Of a stretch of DNA of 64,000 bases, positions 54,022 through 64,000 are shown piece after piece. Under the pieces are notes generated by a model. That model saw nothing but the letters and a program-made list of their open reading frames with translations. It was not told the DNA's origin and did no database searches. How positions within the stretch are numbered: the stretch's first letter is position 1; each line of letters begins with the position of its first letter. Both the position numbers and the translations under genes were made by a program. The stretch is from Pandoraea communis (lineage in GTDB: Bacteria > Pseudomonadota > Gammaproteobacteria > Burkholderiales > Burkholderiaceae): contig NZ_CABPSJ010000010.1 of assembly GCF_902459745.1 (NCBI RefSeq), forward strand, positions 16,920 to 80,919. The letters are read 5' to 3'.

Positions 54022-57000
54022 TCACAGATGTGCCTTTTCCTCCCGCGTGAGCTGCATCTTCTGTGCTTCGGTCAACTCTCCATTCCCAACCAGTTGGAAT
54101 GCGCTCGACGGGTCGTAACTCGCCCTTGCCTGCGGCGCGAGCGATGCGCCCTTCTGGTCGGCGTTGGGGGCGGGCGTATCCGAGCCCCCGCCCAGCATGC
54201 GGATCGAGAAGATCGACGGCGCGTTCTGACGCTGCGCCGCCCGGTCGCGTGCCATAGCGTCCTGCGCGGCGGTGGCTGCCTGCGCGGCCGTGGCGCTCGC
54301 ATTGGTCAGCGCGCCGACATTGACCGCCGCAATCACCGGCAACCCCGTCGACTTGCCCTGCACCTGAACGTTGGCGGCGTTGACGATCGCCAGCGCTGCG
54401 AAGTTGACGTTGCCCGACACACGAATCCCGGCTTCGCCCGCGTCGATGGTGCCCAGCGGCGCGACCAGGTCGATGTCGCCGCCCGGCACCTCGGGCAGCG
54501 GCGCCAGCGTGGCGATACCCGCACCGCTGGACGGCACCGACGGCGAGAGCGCCACGTCGCCCACGTTGTCGTACACGCGCTTGGGCGGGGTGTAAAGCAC
54601 CGTCGTCTTCGAGCCACGACCGGCGTTGATGTCCCCTTCGGCCGACCACGCCTGAATGCCGCCGCCAAAGGTCGTCATTACCCGCGACAGACCGAGCAGG
54701 ATGCTGTCCCGGCTGTAGAGCTGAATGTCGCCTTCGCCTTGCGTAACCACACCTGCGGTCGCGCCGGGCGTTACCCCTTCGACACCCACCAGCGTTCTGC
54801 CGCCCGGGTTCAGCATCTGGATGTTGCCGCCGAAGTTGGTGCGTACACCGGCATCGGTCGTGACAGGCGTCGTCACACCGTTCACTGTATTCGTACCCGT
54901 CACGCTGCTGAACATCGTGATCGCGCCGTCGTAGTTTTGCGGATTGCCCTGCACGTCGTTTGCCGGGAACAGCGTGGCGATGGCGCTTCGACCGCGCAGA
55001 TAGCTGCCGTAGCGCGGGCTGCTCGTGTCGTTGTACTCGCGTCCGCCGAGCAGCAACTCCTTGAAGTACACCTCACGCACGAACACGCCCTGCTGCACCT
55101 GCGGCAACGCGAGGAAGTACCCGAGTGCATCGGCCGACGTTCCGGTGTAGCCGAAGCGATCCTTGAGCCATGCCGTCAGTTCGTCGCCGTAGGCGTGCAC
55201 CACCTTGCCACTGCCGGCCAGCGCGCTGCCGCCGGCCAACTGGTTGGCGGGATCGAAGTACAACCTGGCGAAGCGCGTGTAATCGGGGCCGTTGGCGCCC
55301 ACGCCGGCGAGCACCGAAATGTCTGCGCCGCCGGTGGTGTTCGACGGGTGCATCACATCGCCCACACTCGTGAGCATGCCGACATAACCCTGATACAGAT
55401 TGCGTCCCGCCTGCGTTTCCAACAGGCCCGGTCCGACAATGTTCGCCGACTGATAGATGATGTCGCGCCCAGCCTGCATGAGCGTGACATCGCTGCCGGT
55501 CAGGTTCGCGAACGTGTCCGGCAACGTGCCGACACCGACGATGTCGCGCCCGGCCATGACCTCGAAAGGCTTCGCGGCGACGTACCAGACGCCGTGCGTC
55601 GGGACAAACTGCGCCACAGGGTCGTTCAGGCTGACAAGCGTCTTGCCGATACTCAGATCGTCGATATCCACGCCGGCATAGATACGGGCAGGCACACTAT
55701 CCTGCCCGTGCAGCGGCGACGTTATGGTGTCTTCGCCATACGCAAGCGGATTGGCCGCAGCCTGACGAATCGCCGCGTCCGGCGACGCGCTGTTGAGGTT
55801 TGGCCCCTTGATCGTCTGGAAGAAGGGATGCTGCGGCGTGGCCAGGCTCGCCATGTCGGCGCCGGACATTGAGACCGTCGCGCCCTGCCCATAGATCGTG
55901 CCCGCCGCAAACATTTCGAGTTGCCCCACTGGCGAGGCGATCAACTCGAGATTGGTTCGCGGATCGTCCGGCGTCATCGCCGTATTGAACCGGATGTCGC
56001 CATTGGCGGCCGTCACGCTCAGGCTGCCCGGGAAGAAGCTGCCGCCGTTCGCGGTGCCATTGCCCGCATATCCACCGTCGATGGGCATGACATCGCCGCC
56101 GGCCGAGAACAGGCGAATGGCGGTGGCCGGACGGAAGAGCGTGAACTGCGTGTTGCCGCCCTTGGTCAGGGAGCCCGTGGCAGTCGTGTAGAAGGCGCCG
56201 TCGACGTTCTGCGACGCCGTCATGCCCGCGTCGCCGACCCCGCCCAGCACGAGATCGCCCCGCGCACTGACGCTGACCGTGCCGTCGCCGGGGATCAGCA
56301 CCGGTCCGCGCGTCTGCGTCACACCTTTGATCGTCGTGAGCGCCTGTGCGCGCGGATCGTAGGACTTCCAATAGCTGCCGTTGGCATACGCCGCCGTCGC
56401 ACCGACCGAGCCCGCGTCGATGGTGGCGTCGCCGCGCAAACTCGTCACCGAACCGAAGTAATCGCCAGGACGGTCCGACTGCCCCACGGACGGACGTCCG
56501 TTGAGCATCCCGCCGACCTTCACGCTCAGATCGCCACCGCCCGTCTGCACCAGGCTGCCGTCGGGCAGCACACGACCGGTCGAGGCAACAGCGAGGTCGA
56601 GGCCCGTCGACTGGAAGTTGTTGCCGGACGTCATCACGCCAGCGTTGCGTCCGGCCATCAGCGTCAAATTGCCACCACCAAGCGTGCCGATGCCCTGGAA
56701 ACCGATGATTCCCGGAGCGATATTGTTTGGATCGAGCACGGCCATCGAGCCGAAGTTGATCCCCCACGCGGTCGGGTCCGTCGTGAGTCCCGCCCCGCCC
56801 TGGCGCCACAGCCAATTCGACGTGAGGTTACTGTCGACGAAGCGCTGCGAGTTATCGGCCATCTGGATATTGCCGGTCACATCCTGCTGTGCCGATATCA
56901 GCACGTCGCCACCATGCTCCGGATACCAGACCTGAACACCGCCGCCCGAACCGGCTGCCGGCAGGTTATACGGATTGGTACCGTCCACCGCGAGTATCGG

Positions 57001-60000
57001 CGCGGAATTCGTACCGGCCGTATAGACGCCATACGGCGTGGCTTCGCTGAAGTTGCCGCCGGCAAGAATCTCGAGATTGCCCGTCCCGGTGCGCAACACG
57101 CTGAAGGACTTAGCGCTCAGCGAGTTGTTGTACGCCGCGTCGTTCAGCGTGACATTCCCTTGTCCCGCGAGCGCACGTGCCGCCTGCAACCCACGCGGGT
57201 CGGCAGAGGTAACGTCTGCGCCACCGACAAGGCGAATCGAAGCGGAGGACGAACCGGGCGCGAGCATTGGCGCCATCGGCGACGTGGGTGCCGCCCCAGC
57301 AACGCCGGGCGTGACCACAGCTCCCAGGGGCGGCAAAGTTGCGACATCGAAGACGAGATAACCGTTCCCCCCTAAAGAAGGCCCGGGACTGAGTGTGGTA
57401 CCCGCCGGGATCATGCTACCCGGCCCATAGGCATGGCCAGCAATATCGACAAAGGGAACGCCATACCCCGAGACCATGTCCTGATAGAACTGATCGTTCG
57501 GCACGGTCCAGTCATTCATCAGTGTCACTGCACTGGAATAAACGTAGCTGGAATTATTCAGACCGGTGTCACTAGGCGACCATAGCTGCGCATTAGGATC
57601 CGTCGAGATGTCGATCGGAGTGTAGACCGCTGGCGTGCCAGAGGACGACTTGAACCCATCCGAAATGCTGCCCCCGATCGTCAGATTGCCGCCCGCGCGC
57701 AAGACCAGCGCCATCGGTTCGCCCGCGCCATACGTTGCCGAATTCGGATCACGATCCGCCCCTGCGCCGTAGCGGTACTTCGACAGATCGATGTCGCCGA
57801 TCGTCGACAGATCGCCAACGGAGGCGATCTGCACGCCGGGGCGCAGGTGGTAGGCGCTGCCGTAGGCCGAGAGACCGGCCGTGCGCGCCGCCAGCGCACC
57901 GTTACCGGCAGCGGCGTTCATGAACGCAGTGCTGGCCGTGTCGTAACCGTCAAGCGTCGCCTGCGAAATCGCGCCGCCTGCCGCCAGGTTATACGTCCAG
58001 AAGCCATTGAGCGCGACGCTGTTGGCACCGCGTATCGTCAGCGGCCCCGGTGCGTTGATAGCGATGTCGCCCGACGTCTCCCCCGTTCGCATCGCGTTGA
58101 GGATGACCTCGCCGTAGCGCCCGCCGCCCGGTGTGCTGAGATCGAACACGGCGCCCGGCGAGAGCGTCATCGTGCCACCCGACGTCGTCAGTTCGATATG
58201 ACCGCGATTCTTCGATTCGATGGGCACGCCGTAGCTGTCAACCTGAAGCTTCGTGCCGTGCGCGTCGAGTACCGCACCGCCACCGAGCGTAAGCCCGTTG
58301 CCGGCCGACAAACGGATCGTGCCCGGCGACGTGCCGGAAGCGTCGATCGTGCCGTTGACCGTCAGACTGCCGCTGTCGACCGAGATGCCGACGTTATGCG
58401 CCTTCACGCCGTCGCCGACGACCAGATCGCCCTGTTTCTGCACGAAGCTACGCGAATCGAAGAAGCCCCCCTGCGTGAGCAGCGCGTTCAGTCCGGCAAA
58501 GTCGGCGAAAGTGCCGGCTGCTGCCCCAAAGTCGGCGCTGACAAACCCCGGGTTCGCGCTGCCGCGCAACAGGCCGTTCAGAGTTACCGTGCCGGCACGA
58601 GCGTCGATCGTAATCGCCCCCGCATTGCTGTTTTGCGCAGAAACATCGACGATCGAGCCAGGCGACTGTGTCACGCCGCCCTGCGCGCTCGAGAACGTCG
58701 CCGTGCCGCCGAAGCCGTAGACGGTGTGCGCCCGAATCTGCGAGGTCTGACCGCTCAGATCGATGCGGCTGCCGTCGGCGAGTACGACGTCGTGCGTGGC
58801 GTCCACGGCGAGCTTGCCGCTGGGCAGCAGGACGGTGCTGCCAATGCGCACGTTATCGCCCGTCAGATCGATCTCTGCACCGGCAACCGTCGACGTTGCC
58901 GTGCTTGGCGTCGTTCCCGCCGGGGCCACGACATTGAGCGCGCCGCCCGCCGTATAGCCGATGATCGATTTCTGCGTACCGGTGAGCAGCGGCGTCGCCA
59001 ACGTGAGGTTACCGCCCGTGCCGCTCTGGCCGAAGACCGCGCCGCTTTGTGTGCTCGGCGCCTGAAACACGAAGAGCTTGCTGTTGCCGGCCGACATGAT
59101 TCGGTCGCTGGCCGTCAGATCGACGTCGTTGAAGCCGTAGATGGTGCGCGTGACGCTGGTCGTATCCACCGGCACGAACTGGCCGATATCGATTTCCTTC
59201 GCCACCAGGCTCAACGCGCCGCTGCCCGGCCCCCCCGTCAATAGCGGCGGTGCCGATGCCCCCGCCACGCCACTCCACGTCAGCCGGTCGGCAGCAATCG
59301 TTGCGCGATCGCCTGTCGCGCCATAGCCGTAGATCGCCGGGGACTTCAGAACGACATCCACGCCCGAGCCACGCGTATCGAGACCGCTGCTGCCGAACAC
59401 GTTGATCGCCCCGGCGGCGCCCAACGTGATCTTCTCGAGGGCAGGTGCGCCGCTCGACGCGTCGCCATGCATCAGCGTCGAGAGCATGGCCTGATTGAAC
59501 AGCATGCCTGCCGGGTTCCCTGCGGCAGCCACCTGCGACGCGTCGCCCACATTGAGCGAGCCCACCGCGAGCGTGATATTGCGCGCGCCGAAGCGTGCCG
59601 TCGAATCGAGCGTCGACGAGCCATTGGTCGAGAAGACCAGCGTGCCTTCGGAGAACAGGCCTGAGCCCGCGCCTATCGTGATCGCGCCGTTGCTCGATTG
59701 CGTGCCAGCAAATGCTATCTCGCCGTTCGACAGGCCAAGCACCGTGTTATTCCCGGCGACGTAGGGCAACCCCGTCGTCGCAGTGTCGAACGGTGCCGCG
59801 CCCTTGCCAACAGTCGTCAGCGTCACGTTATTGCCCAACGTGATGTTGGTGCCGATCAGATAGATCTCGCCGGCAGACAAGGTGACGCCGTCGCGCAAGT
59901 AGAGATCGTTGACGCCGCTGTTGTAGATGCTGTATCGCTGTCCCAGCGTCGGAGCCGCGTAGCCGTTAATGCTCAGGCGCGGCGCGTTGATCGCGCTCAG

Positions 60001-63000
60001 GTCGTTTGCCGCAACCGACAACCCCGTGAATCCCGGCGTTGGGGTTCCCGTAGTAATTTCGCCGACGTTCTCCACCGCGACCTGTCCCGCGACACCGCCC
60101 TGCGCAGCGCGGAACAGCGCCTTGCCGTCGAACGTGAAAGCCGGCGTCGTCGGCGCCTGGTCGGGCATGACGAACACAACGTCGAGCGCACGACCGTCGC
60201 GCGGCAGCATCGGCGTAAGGTTCCCGAACTGCGCCGCCTGACTCGAGAGGAAGTCGCTGTAGCTCTGTTCGTTGAACTGAGAATATTTGCGCACGGCCGT
60301 GCCCGGCGTGACCAACAGGGTCGACGGCAGTTGGTTGACTACCGGCGTGTTGGCGATACGCAGATACCCCGCAGTCAAATAGGTGTCGTTGCCCGCCGCC
60401 GTCGCGATGGCCGGCAGATTCTGGCCCGTACCGCCGATCTCGACGCGATAGGCCCCAGGCAGCAGTGCGTAGTTCGACGGCAGCAACGTGTAGGTGCCGG
60501 CAGGCAGGCCCGGCACACCGTTGCCGATGGTGACGCGCTGCCCGACGACCGGATCGCCCGCACCGCTCTCCGGCGCCACCGGCGCATAGTTCGACGCGTA
60601 GCCCGGCAAGATGGCGTAGACCTTGTCGCTCGCCTTGCTGAGTTTCATGGTCGGGTTTGCATTGACCAACGGCGTGTTGAGCACGTTGACCGAACCGCCT
60701 CGACCCGACACGAATCCCGCGCCGGTGAGCGAGCCGCCGCCCGAAAGATCGACCACCGCGCCACCGTCCACCGCGATCGACTGTCCCTTGAGCCGGATAC
60801 CGGAACCGATGCCCCAGCCACCCGCCGTGAAGCCGCCCGCATCCAACGGCGAGATGCTCGCGCCGTTGTAGGTGTACGTCACGCCGTCGAAGGTGCCGCC
60901 ATAAGGCATGGTGAGGCCGTCGGTGGACACCGATGTCACGCTGCCGGGCAACAACGCAATGTTCCGGGTGATGCCCCCCGAACCCGGTACGTTATCGACC
61001 TGTCCCAAGATCAACGTCCCCAAGGGCGCACGCACCACGCCGCCCTGTTTGATGTTCGGCGCCGACATCAGCAGCGAGCCGAACGCGGACATCGGCATAT
61101 CCGGCACGTCCGCCGTCGTGCGGCCCAGTGTCAGGGTGGCGTTGTAGTCCGGGTTGTTTGCTCCCGCGACGATGTTCGCTCTGGCCCCCGTCGTCGGATA
61201 AATCTGCGCCCCTTCGAAATCCAGGTCCCAGGGCGAGCCCAACGACGTTCCGGCCGCCAACGCCGTTGTCGGAAGAAAACGAATATCGCCCTGACTCACG
61301 AAGCGTGTCGTCTTGAAGCCCGCGGCGGGGGTCTGGACCCACTGGCTGAGATTCGTGTCCCAGTAAGAGGTGTTGGAAGAGAAACTGACTGGCCCCTGAA
61401 TGTCGATGAGGTTCGCGTCGACCTCGAATGTCGCTGTGGTCGGTGTCTTAGCCGGCTGCACGTTGCCGATGGCCCCGGTCCGATAGCCGTCGCGATAGAC
61501 GGCTGGTGTAGCGCTGAAGCTCACGTAGGGCGCGGCCAGCCGCACGGTGTTGCTCGTGGGCACCGGTATGCCCGCCTGGGGCAGATTCGACGTGATGGCG
61601 TTCGCCATGAGCTTGAGGCTCTTGTCGAGCGAGAGCGACACATCGCCATTGAAAATCAGAAAGTCGGTCGACAGCAGAGATGCCGAACTGAAACCACCGC
61701 CCTTGATCTGATCGACGCTCACCGTCGCCTGCCCGAACGCCAACGAGGCCGCAGCGGAAGGTCCGGTGAGCGCGGCCGGAACGCCGCTGTGCTGTGTGAC
61801 CACGAACTTCCCAGGGACTAGCACTGACATCGGAATCAGATTGGCCGGATCCTGATATTGCGCTGTTGTCAACGACAGCGACAGATCGCCGCCCGAGGTA
61901 CCTGCGCCGCCTGACTTGGCATGCGCGTTGCCGTCGAACATCAGACCGCTCATCGAATTCAGCGCGATCGCCCCGCCGTTGGAGGCCAGCGCCATGCTGC
62001 CCGGAGCGTTCGACGGCTGCCCCGGCACCGTCGCCGTACTCACCTTCACCGCCGCGCCATCGGCGTTCAACTCCGCGCCCGGACGAACGATCACGAACGA
62101 TACGCTGCCGTTCAGCGCGATGCTGCCGGCGTCCGACACGGTGCCGTAGGTGCGCCCGGAGGCGTCGACCGCCGTGTAGCCAAAGCCGGAGACATCGAGC
62201 AAGGCCGTCGGCCCCAACCAGATCGCCATGCCAAGGTTGTTGCCGGCAGCGTCGAAATTGCGGGCACTGGGCAATGCGCCATCGGCTTGTGCATTCAGTG
62301 TGATCTTGCCGCCGCGGGCGGTCAGCGCGCCATCGACAGTGATCTGCCCGAACGAATCGAGCGTGATGTTCTGGCCTGGATCGACAACGACCGATGCGCC
62401 CTGCCCGATGCTCACCTCACCGCCCGCCTTGTTGCCCTGATAGTCCTTGGTGATCGAACGCAATGCGAGGCTGGCCCCGGCGCGCTGTGTGAGCATGGCA
62501 GTCTGCGCGTTTTCCGCAAAGAGTTGCGGCAGCACCACCTCCATGACCTTCGACGGATCGCTGCCGGTGGGGGCGCTCGCGCTGTTTGCCGTGAAGTGGT
62601 ACACAGGCATGACCGGCGCGAGCTTCACGCTGTTGTCTACGCGCACGCCCTGCCCGCCATTGATGTCGTAGCTCGAGAACCCCGCGCTGAAGAACGGCGT
62701 ATTGCTGCCCGACGCGCCCGCGTTGAACGTCGGCACCGGCGTGACGGCGACGTTGCGCGCGAGCGTCGTGCCGGCCGGGATGACCACCCCTACGGGGTAG
62801 GTCACGTCCACGTTGCTGATCGTGCCCGCCGTGTACACGATACGGTATGGCAGGATCGAGAAGCCGGTGGGGAACACCTTCGACGGAATGACGGTGCCTG
62901 CGGGCAGGTTGCCGCTGCCGTCCGCGCCAAACATATTGAAGATCAACTTGCCCTTCGGCAGCGTGTCGCCGGGATAGTATCTGCTGTATCCGGAATTGAC

Positions 63001-64000
63001 GTCCGTGTTGTAAGCGAGTATTCCCACGCCAGCGGGTACGACCCAATCGGCTGCGGTGGGGGTGCTCGGCGCCACGTCGAGCTGAATCGGCACCGGGAAC
63101 GGCACGTCCATGATCAGCTTGGTGTGCGCATCGACCGAGGAGAACGGCAGCGGCGTGCCTGCGGGAACGGTGTAGGGCTCGGCGAGTTTCACCGCGACGT
63201 TCGCCGACGTTCCTGCCGCCAGTTCGCCACCGGCCAGCGCCGCGTTCGCACCGATCATGACGGCGTCCGGCGTCGAGATCGTGAGTTTGCCGCCGCCGTT
63301 CACGCCATACGCGAGGATCGTGCCGTTCATCGTCATCGTGCCAACGCTGACGTTCACATTGCTCGCCGAGTCGCCGGCGATCAGCGTGACGTTGCCACCG
63401 GTGCCGCCCCGGGTCTTGCCGTTGGCGAGCATTGCGCCGCCAGACGACACGTCGATCACGCTGCCGTCGCCGATGGTCAGATCGCTGGTGGAATCGAACG
63501 TGACGTTGCCGCCGTTCAGGAAGGCAACCTTGGAGAGCGAGTCGGGATCGGTAGCGCCGTTGACCCAGAGCCCGCGCACGTCGATTCGCGCGCCCGGCGA
63601 CAGCGTCAGTCCCACCGTGCCGTTGGGCTGGAACAGTGCCACGGGGTATTGCTCGCCCGCGCGCAGATAGGTGTTGGAGATATTGACCGTGCCACTCGGC
63701 ACGATGATGTTGCCGCTCACCTCGACACCCGGCGACACCAGATTCAGACGGCCGCCGTTATCCAGACGCAGGTCGCTGCGCACGTTAATGTCGCCAGACG
63801 TCACGAGGTCCAGCTCGCCGTAGCCGGTGGCATTCAGACGCGCCGCATCGAGCCAGAGCGTATTCGTGCGTGTCGCGTCGAGCGCATCGCCCGCTTTCAT
63901 CTGCGACGTGATGTCATCGATCGCGCCGATCACGACATCCGTCGCGAAGGCCCCTGTGCGGCCCACGCCCGTGTACTGGCCAAGCGTAAGCGAACCGGCA
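54022..64000 (-). CDS. Giant filamentous-hemagglutinin-like surface protein, 5' end outside the window
   Basis: More than 3300 residues are encoded without a stop; the frame remains open to the window edge, so the N-terminus is missing. The body is made of short Gly/Asn/Thr/Val-rich repeats typical of a secreted beta-helix (for example GGNVTFDSTSDLTIGDGSVI, GSIALNGSVSFVIVRPGAEL). The C-terminal 250 or so residues, with YTPPKRVYDNVGDVALSP, GGDIDLVAPLGTIDAGEAGI and VSGNVNFAALAIVNAANVQV, match the DUF3739 end of filamentous-hemagglutinin-family outer-membrane proteins. Such proteins act in adhesion or contact. The signal peptide and two-partner-secretion domain should lie beyond 64000. The sigma-factor gene follows on the same strand. 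Confidence 0.88.
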   Translation of the reverse strand, partial: AGSLTLGQYTGVGRTGAFATDVVIGAIDDITSQMKAGDALDATRTNTLWLDAARLNATGYGELDLVTSGDINVRSDLRLDNGGRLNLVSPGVEVSGNIIVPSGTVNISNTYLRAGEQYPVALFQPNGTVGLTLSPGARIDVRGLWVNGATDPDSLSKVAFLNGGNVTFDSTSDLTIGDGSVIDVSSGGAMLANGKTRGGTGGNVTLIAGDSASNVNVSVGTMTMNGTILAYGVNGGGKLTISTPDAVMIGANAALAGGELAAGTSANVAVKLAEPYTVPAGTPLPFSSVDAHTKLIMDVPFPVPIQLDVAPSTPTAADWVVPAGVGILAYNTDVNSGYSRYYPGDTLPKGKLIFNMFGADGSGNLPAGTVIPSKVFPTGFSILPYRIVYTAGTISNVDVTYPVGVVIPAGTTLARNVAVTPVPTFNAGASGSNTPFFSAGFSSYDINGGQGVRVDNSVKLAPVMPVYHFTANSASAPTGSDPSKVMEVVLPQLFAENAQTAMLTQRAGASLALRSITKDYQGNKAGGEVSIGQGASVVVDPGQNITLDSFGQITVDGALTARGGKITLNAQADGALPSARNFDAAGNNLGMAIWLGPTALLDVSGFGYTAVDASGRTYGTVSDAGSIALNGSVSFVIVRPGAELNADGAAVKVSTATVPGQPSNAPGSMALASNGGAIALNSMSGLMFDGNAHAKSGGAGTSGGDLSLSLTTAQYQDPANLIPMSVLVPGKFVVTQHSGVPAALTGPSAAASLAFGQATVSVDQIKGGGFSSASLLSTDFLIFNGDVSLSLDKSLKLMANAITSNLPQAGIPVPTSNTVRLAAPYVSFSATPAVYRDGYRTGAIGNVQPAKTPTTATFEVDANLIDIQGPVSFSSNTSYWDTNLSQWVQTPAAGFKTTRFVSQGDIRFLPTTALAAGTSLGSPWDLDFEGAQIYPTTGARANIVAGANNPDYNATLTLGRTTADVPDMPMSAFGSLLMSAPNIKQGGVVRAPLGTLILGQVDNVPGSGGITRNIALLPGSVTSVSTDGLTMPYGGTFDGVTYTYNGASISPLDAGGFTAGGWGIGSGIRLKGQSIAVDGGAVVDLSGGGSLTGAGFVSGRGGSVNVLNTPLVNANPTMKLSKASDKVYAILPGYASNYAPVAPESGAGDPVVGQRVTIGNGVPGLPAGTYTLLPSNYALLPGAYRVEIGGTGQNLPAIATAAGNDTYLTAGYLRIANTPVVNQLPSTLLVTPGTAVRKYSQFNEQSYSDFLSSQAAQFGNLTPMLPRDGRALDVVFVMPDQAPTTPAFTFDGKALFRAAQGGVAGQVAVENVGEITTGTPTPGFTGLSVAANDLSAINAPRLSINGYAAPTLGQRYSIYNSGVNDLYLRDGVTLSAGEIYLIGTNITLGNNVTLTTVGKGAAPFDTATTGLPYVAGNNTVLGLSNGEIAFAGTQSSNGAITIGAGSGLFSEGTLVFSTNGSSTLDSTARFGARNITLAVGSLNVGDASQVAAAGNPAGMLFNQAMLSTLMHGDASSGAPALEKITLGAAGAINVFGSSGLDTRGSGVDVVLKSPAIYGYGATGDRATIAADRLTWSGVAGASAPPLLTGGPGSGALSLVAKEIDIGQFVPVDTTSVTRTIYGFNDVDLTASDRIMSAGNSKLFVFQAPSTQSGAVFGQSGTGGNLTLATPLLTGTQKSIIGYTAGGALNVVAPAGTTPSTATSTVAGAEIDLTGDNVRIGSTVLLPSGKLAVDATHDVVLADGSRIDLSGQTSQIRAHTVYGFGGTATFSSAQGGVTQSPGSIVDVSAQNSNAGAITIDARAGTVTLNGLLRGSANPGFVSADFGAAAGTFADFAGLNALLTQGGFFDSRSFVQKQGDLVVGDGVKAHNVGISVDSGSLTVNGTIDASGTSPGTIRLSAGNGLTLGGGAVLDAHGTKLQVDSYGVPIESKNRGHIELTTSGGTMTLSPGAVFDLSTPGGGRYGEVILNAMRTGETSGDIAINAPGPLTIRGANSVALNGFWTYNLAAGGAISQATLDGYDTASTAFMNAAAGNGALAARTAGLSAYGSAYHLRPGVQIASVGDLSTIGDIDLSKYRYGAGADRDPNSATYGAGEPMALVLRAGGNLTIGGSISDGFKSSSGTPAVYTPIDISTDPNAQLWSPSDTGLNNSSYVYSSAVTLMNDWTVPNDQFYQDMVSGYGVPFVDIAGHAYGPGSMIPAGTTLSPGPSLGGNGYLVFDVATLPPLGAVVTPGVAGAAPTSPMAPMLAPGSSSASIRLVGGADVTSADPRGLQAARALAGQGNVTLNDAAYNNSLSAKSFSVLRTGTGNLEILAGGNFSEATPYGVYTAGTNSAPILAVDGTNPYNLPAAGSGGGVQVWYPEHGGDVLISAQQDVTGNIQMADNSQRFVDSNLTSNWLWRQGGAGLTTDPTAWGINFGSMAVLDPNNIAPGIIGFQGIGTLGGGNLTLMAGRNAGVMTSGNNFQSTGLDLAVASTGRVLPDGSLVQTGGGDLSVKVGGMLNGRPSVGQSDRPGDYFGSVTSLRGDATIDAGSVGATAAYANGSYWKSYDPRAQALTTIKGVTQTRGPVLIPGDGTVSVSARGDLVLGGVGDAGMTASQNVDGAFYTTATGSLTKGGNTQFTLFRPATAIRLFSAGGDVMPIDGGYAGNGTANGGSFFPGSLSVTAANGDIRFNTAMTPDDPRTNLELIASPVGQLEMFAAGTIYGQGATVSMSGADMASLATPQHPFFQTIKGPNLNSASPDAAIRQAAANPLAYGEDTITSPLHGQDSVPARIYAGVDIDDLSIGKTLVSLNDPVAQFVPTHGVWYVAAKPFEVMAGRDIVGVGTLPDTFANLTGSDVTLMQAGRDIIYQSANIVGPGLLETQAGRNLYQGYVGMLTSVGDVMHPSNTTGGADISVLAGVGANGPDYTRFARLYFDPANQLAGGSALAGSGKVVHAYGDELTAWLKDRFGYTGTSADALGYFLALPQVQQGVFVREVYFKELLLGGREYNDTSSPRYGSYLRGRSAIATLFPANDVQGNPQNYDGAITMFSSVTGTNTVNGVTTPVTTDAGVRTNFGGNIQMLNPGGRTLVGVEGVTPGATAGVVTQGEGDIQLYSRDSILLGLSRVMTTFGGGIQAWSAEGDINAGRGSKTTVLYTPPKRVYDNVGDVALSPSVPSSGAGIATLAPLPEVPGGDIDLVAPLGTIDAGEAGIRVSGNVNFAALAIVNAANVQVQGKSTGLPVIAAVNVGALTNASATAAQAATAAQDAMARDRAAQRQNAPSIFSIRMLGGGSDTPAPNADQKGASLAPQARASYDPSSAFQLVGNGELTEAQKMQLTREEKAHL

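Noticed and set aside
53761-55872. A 703-codon plus-strand frame opposite the sigma factor and hemagglutinin genes
   Set aside because: It crosses two real genes in antisense and gives an Arg/His-rich product without features.
54022-64000. The repeats in the hemagglutinin gene as a CRISPR or tandem DNA repeat array
   Set aside because: The repetition is in protein style (short Gly/Asn-rich beta-helix turns), without regularly spaced identical DNA repeats.
1-64000. Insertion sequences, integrases, prophage genes, tRNA or rRNA genes
   Set aside because: None was recognised on either strand; the window looks like stable chromosomal or large-replicon DNA.

Overview
The window is high-GC DNA with densely packed operons. 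Gene content points to a betaproteobacterium of the Burkholderiaceae, perhaps Pandoraea or a close relative: an HU protein with a Lys/Ala/Pro-rich tail, a full hopanoid (hpn) gene set, a cyoABCD oxidase and large surface proteins. The genus is inference. I saw no rRNA, tRNA, CRISPR array, insertion sequence or phage gene.

Layout. 1-4.9 kb holds the end of a gene, an HU/histone-like protein, a lone Tat-exported amino-acid-type binding protein, and a PadR regulator coupled to a siderophore-interacting flavoprotein (a YqjI/YqjH-like pair) behind a 45-bp dyad. 5-15.4 kb holds an SDR and then a tight phosphonate operon: a CDP-alcohol phosphatidyltransferase fused to a 2OG-Fe(II) oxygenase, an HpnL-type membrane protein, a nucleotidyltransferase, PEP mutase fused to a second nucleotidyltransferase, phosphonopyruvate decarboxylase, 2-aminoethylphosphonate aminotransferase, and dxs. 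This reads as a route to an aminoethylphosphonate-headed, possibly hydroxylated, lipid.

15.7-32.2 kb holds an OprC-like copper receptor and then the hopanoid genes in several divergent and convergent units: hpnN, hpnM, ispH-hpnH-hpnA-hpnB, hpnD-hpnE-shc-hpnG and hpnC. With dxs and ispH (both MEP pathway) this 26-kb block covers isoprenoid supply, squalene and hopene formation, side-chain extension, transport and probable phosphonolipid synthesis. hpnI, hpnJ, hpnK, hpnO and hpnP are not seen. 32-40.4 kb holds an EamA transporter, a nitronate monooxygenase, a secreted hypothetical protein and cyoABCD followed by a LysR gene.

40.7-52.3 kb is the most unusual part. It has an autotransporter whose passenger carries an HExxH zinc-protease motif, three consecutive tiny ORFs (24, 34 and 24 codons) with good Shine-Dalgarno sites and their own terminator, a LuxR-type response regulator and histidine kinase, and a convergent MacA-MacB-outer-membrane-factor exporter. 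Two more coupled tiny ORFs (25 and 49 codons) lie upstream of macA. One peptide at each end has a similar hydrophobic make-up. A linked peptide/sensor/exporter system is a testable idea, not an established one. 52.5-64 kb holds a TRIC-family protein, an ECF-type sigma factor and the 3' ten kilobases of a giant filamentous-hemagglutinin-like gene that runs off the window.
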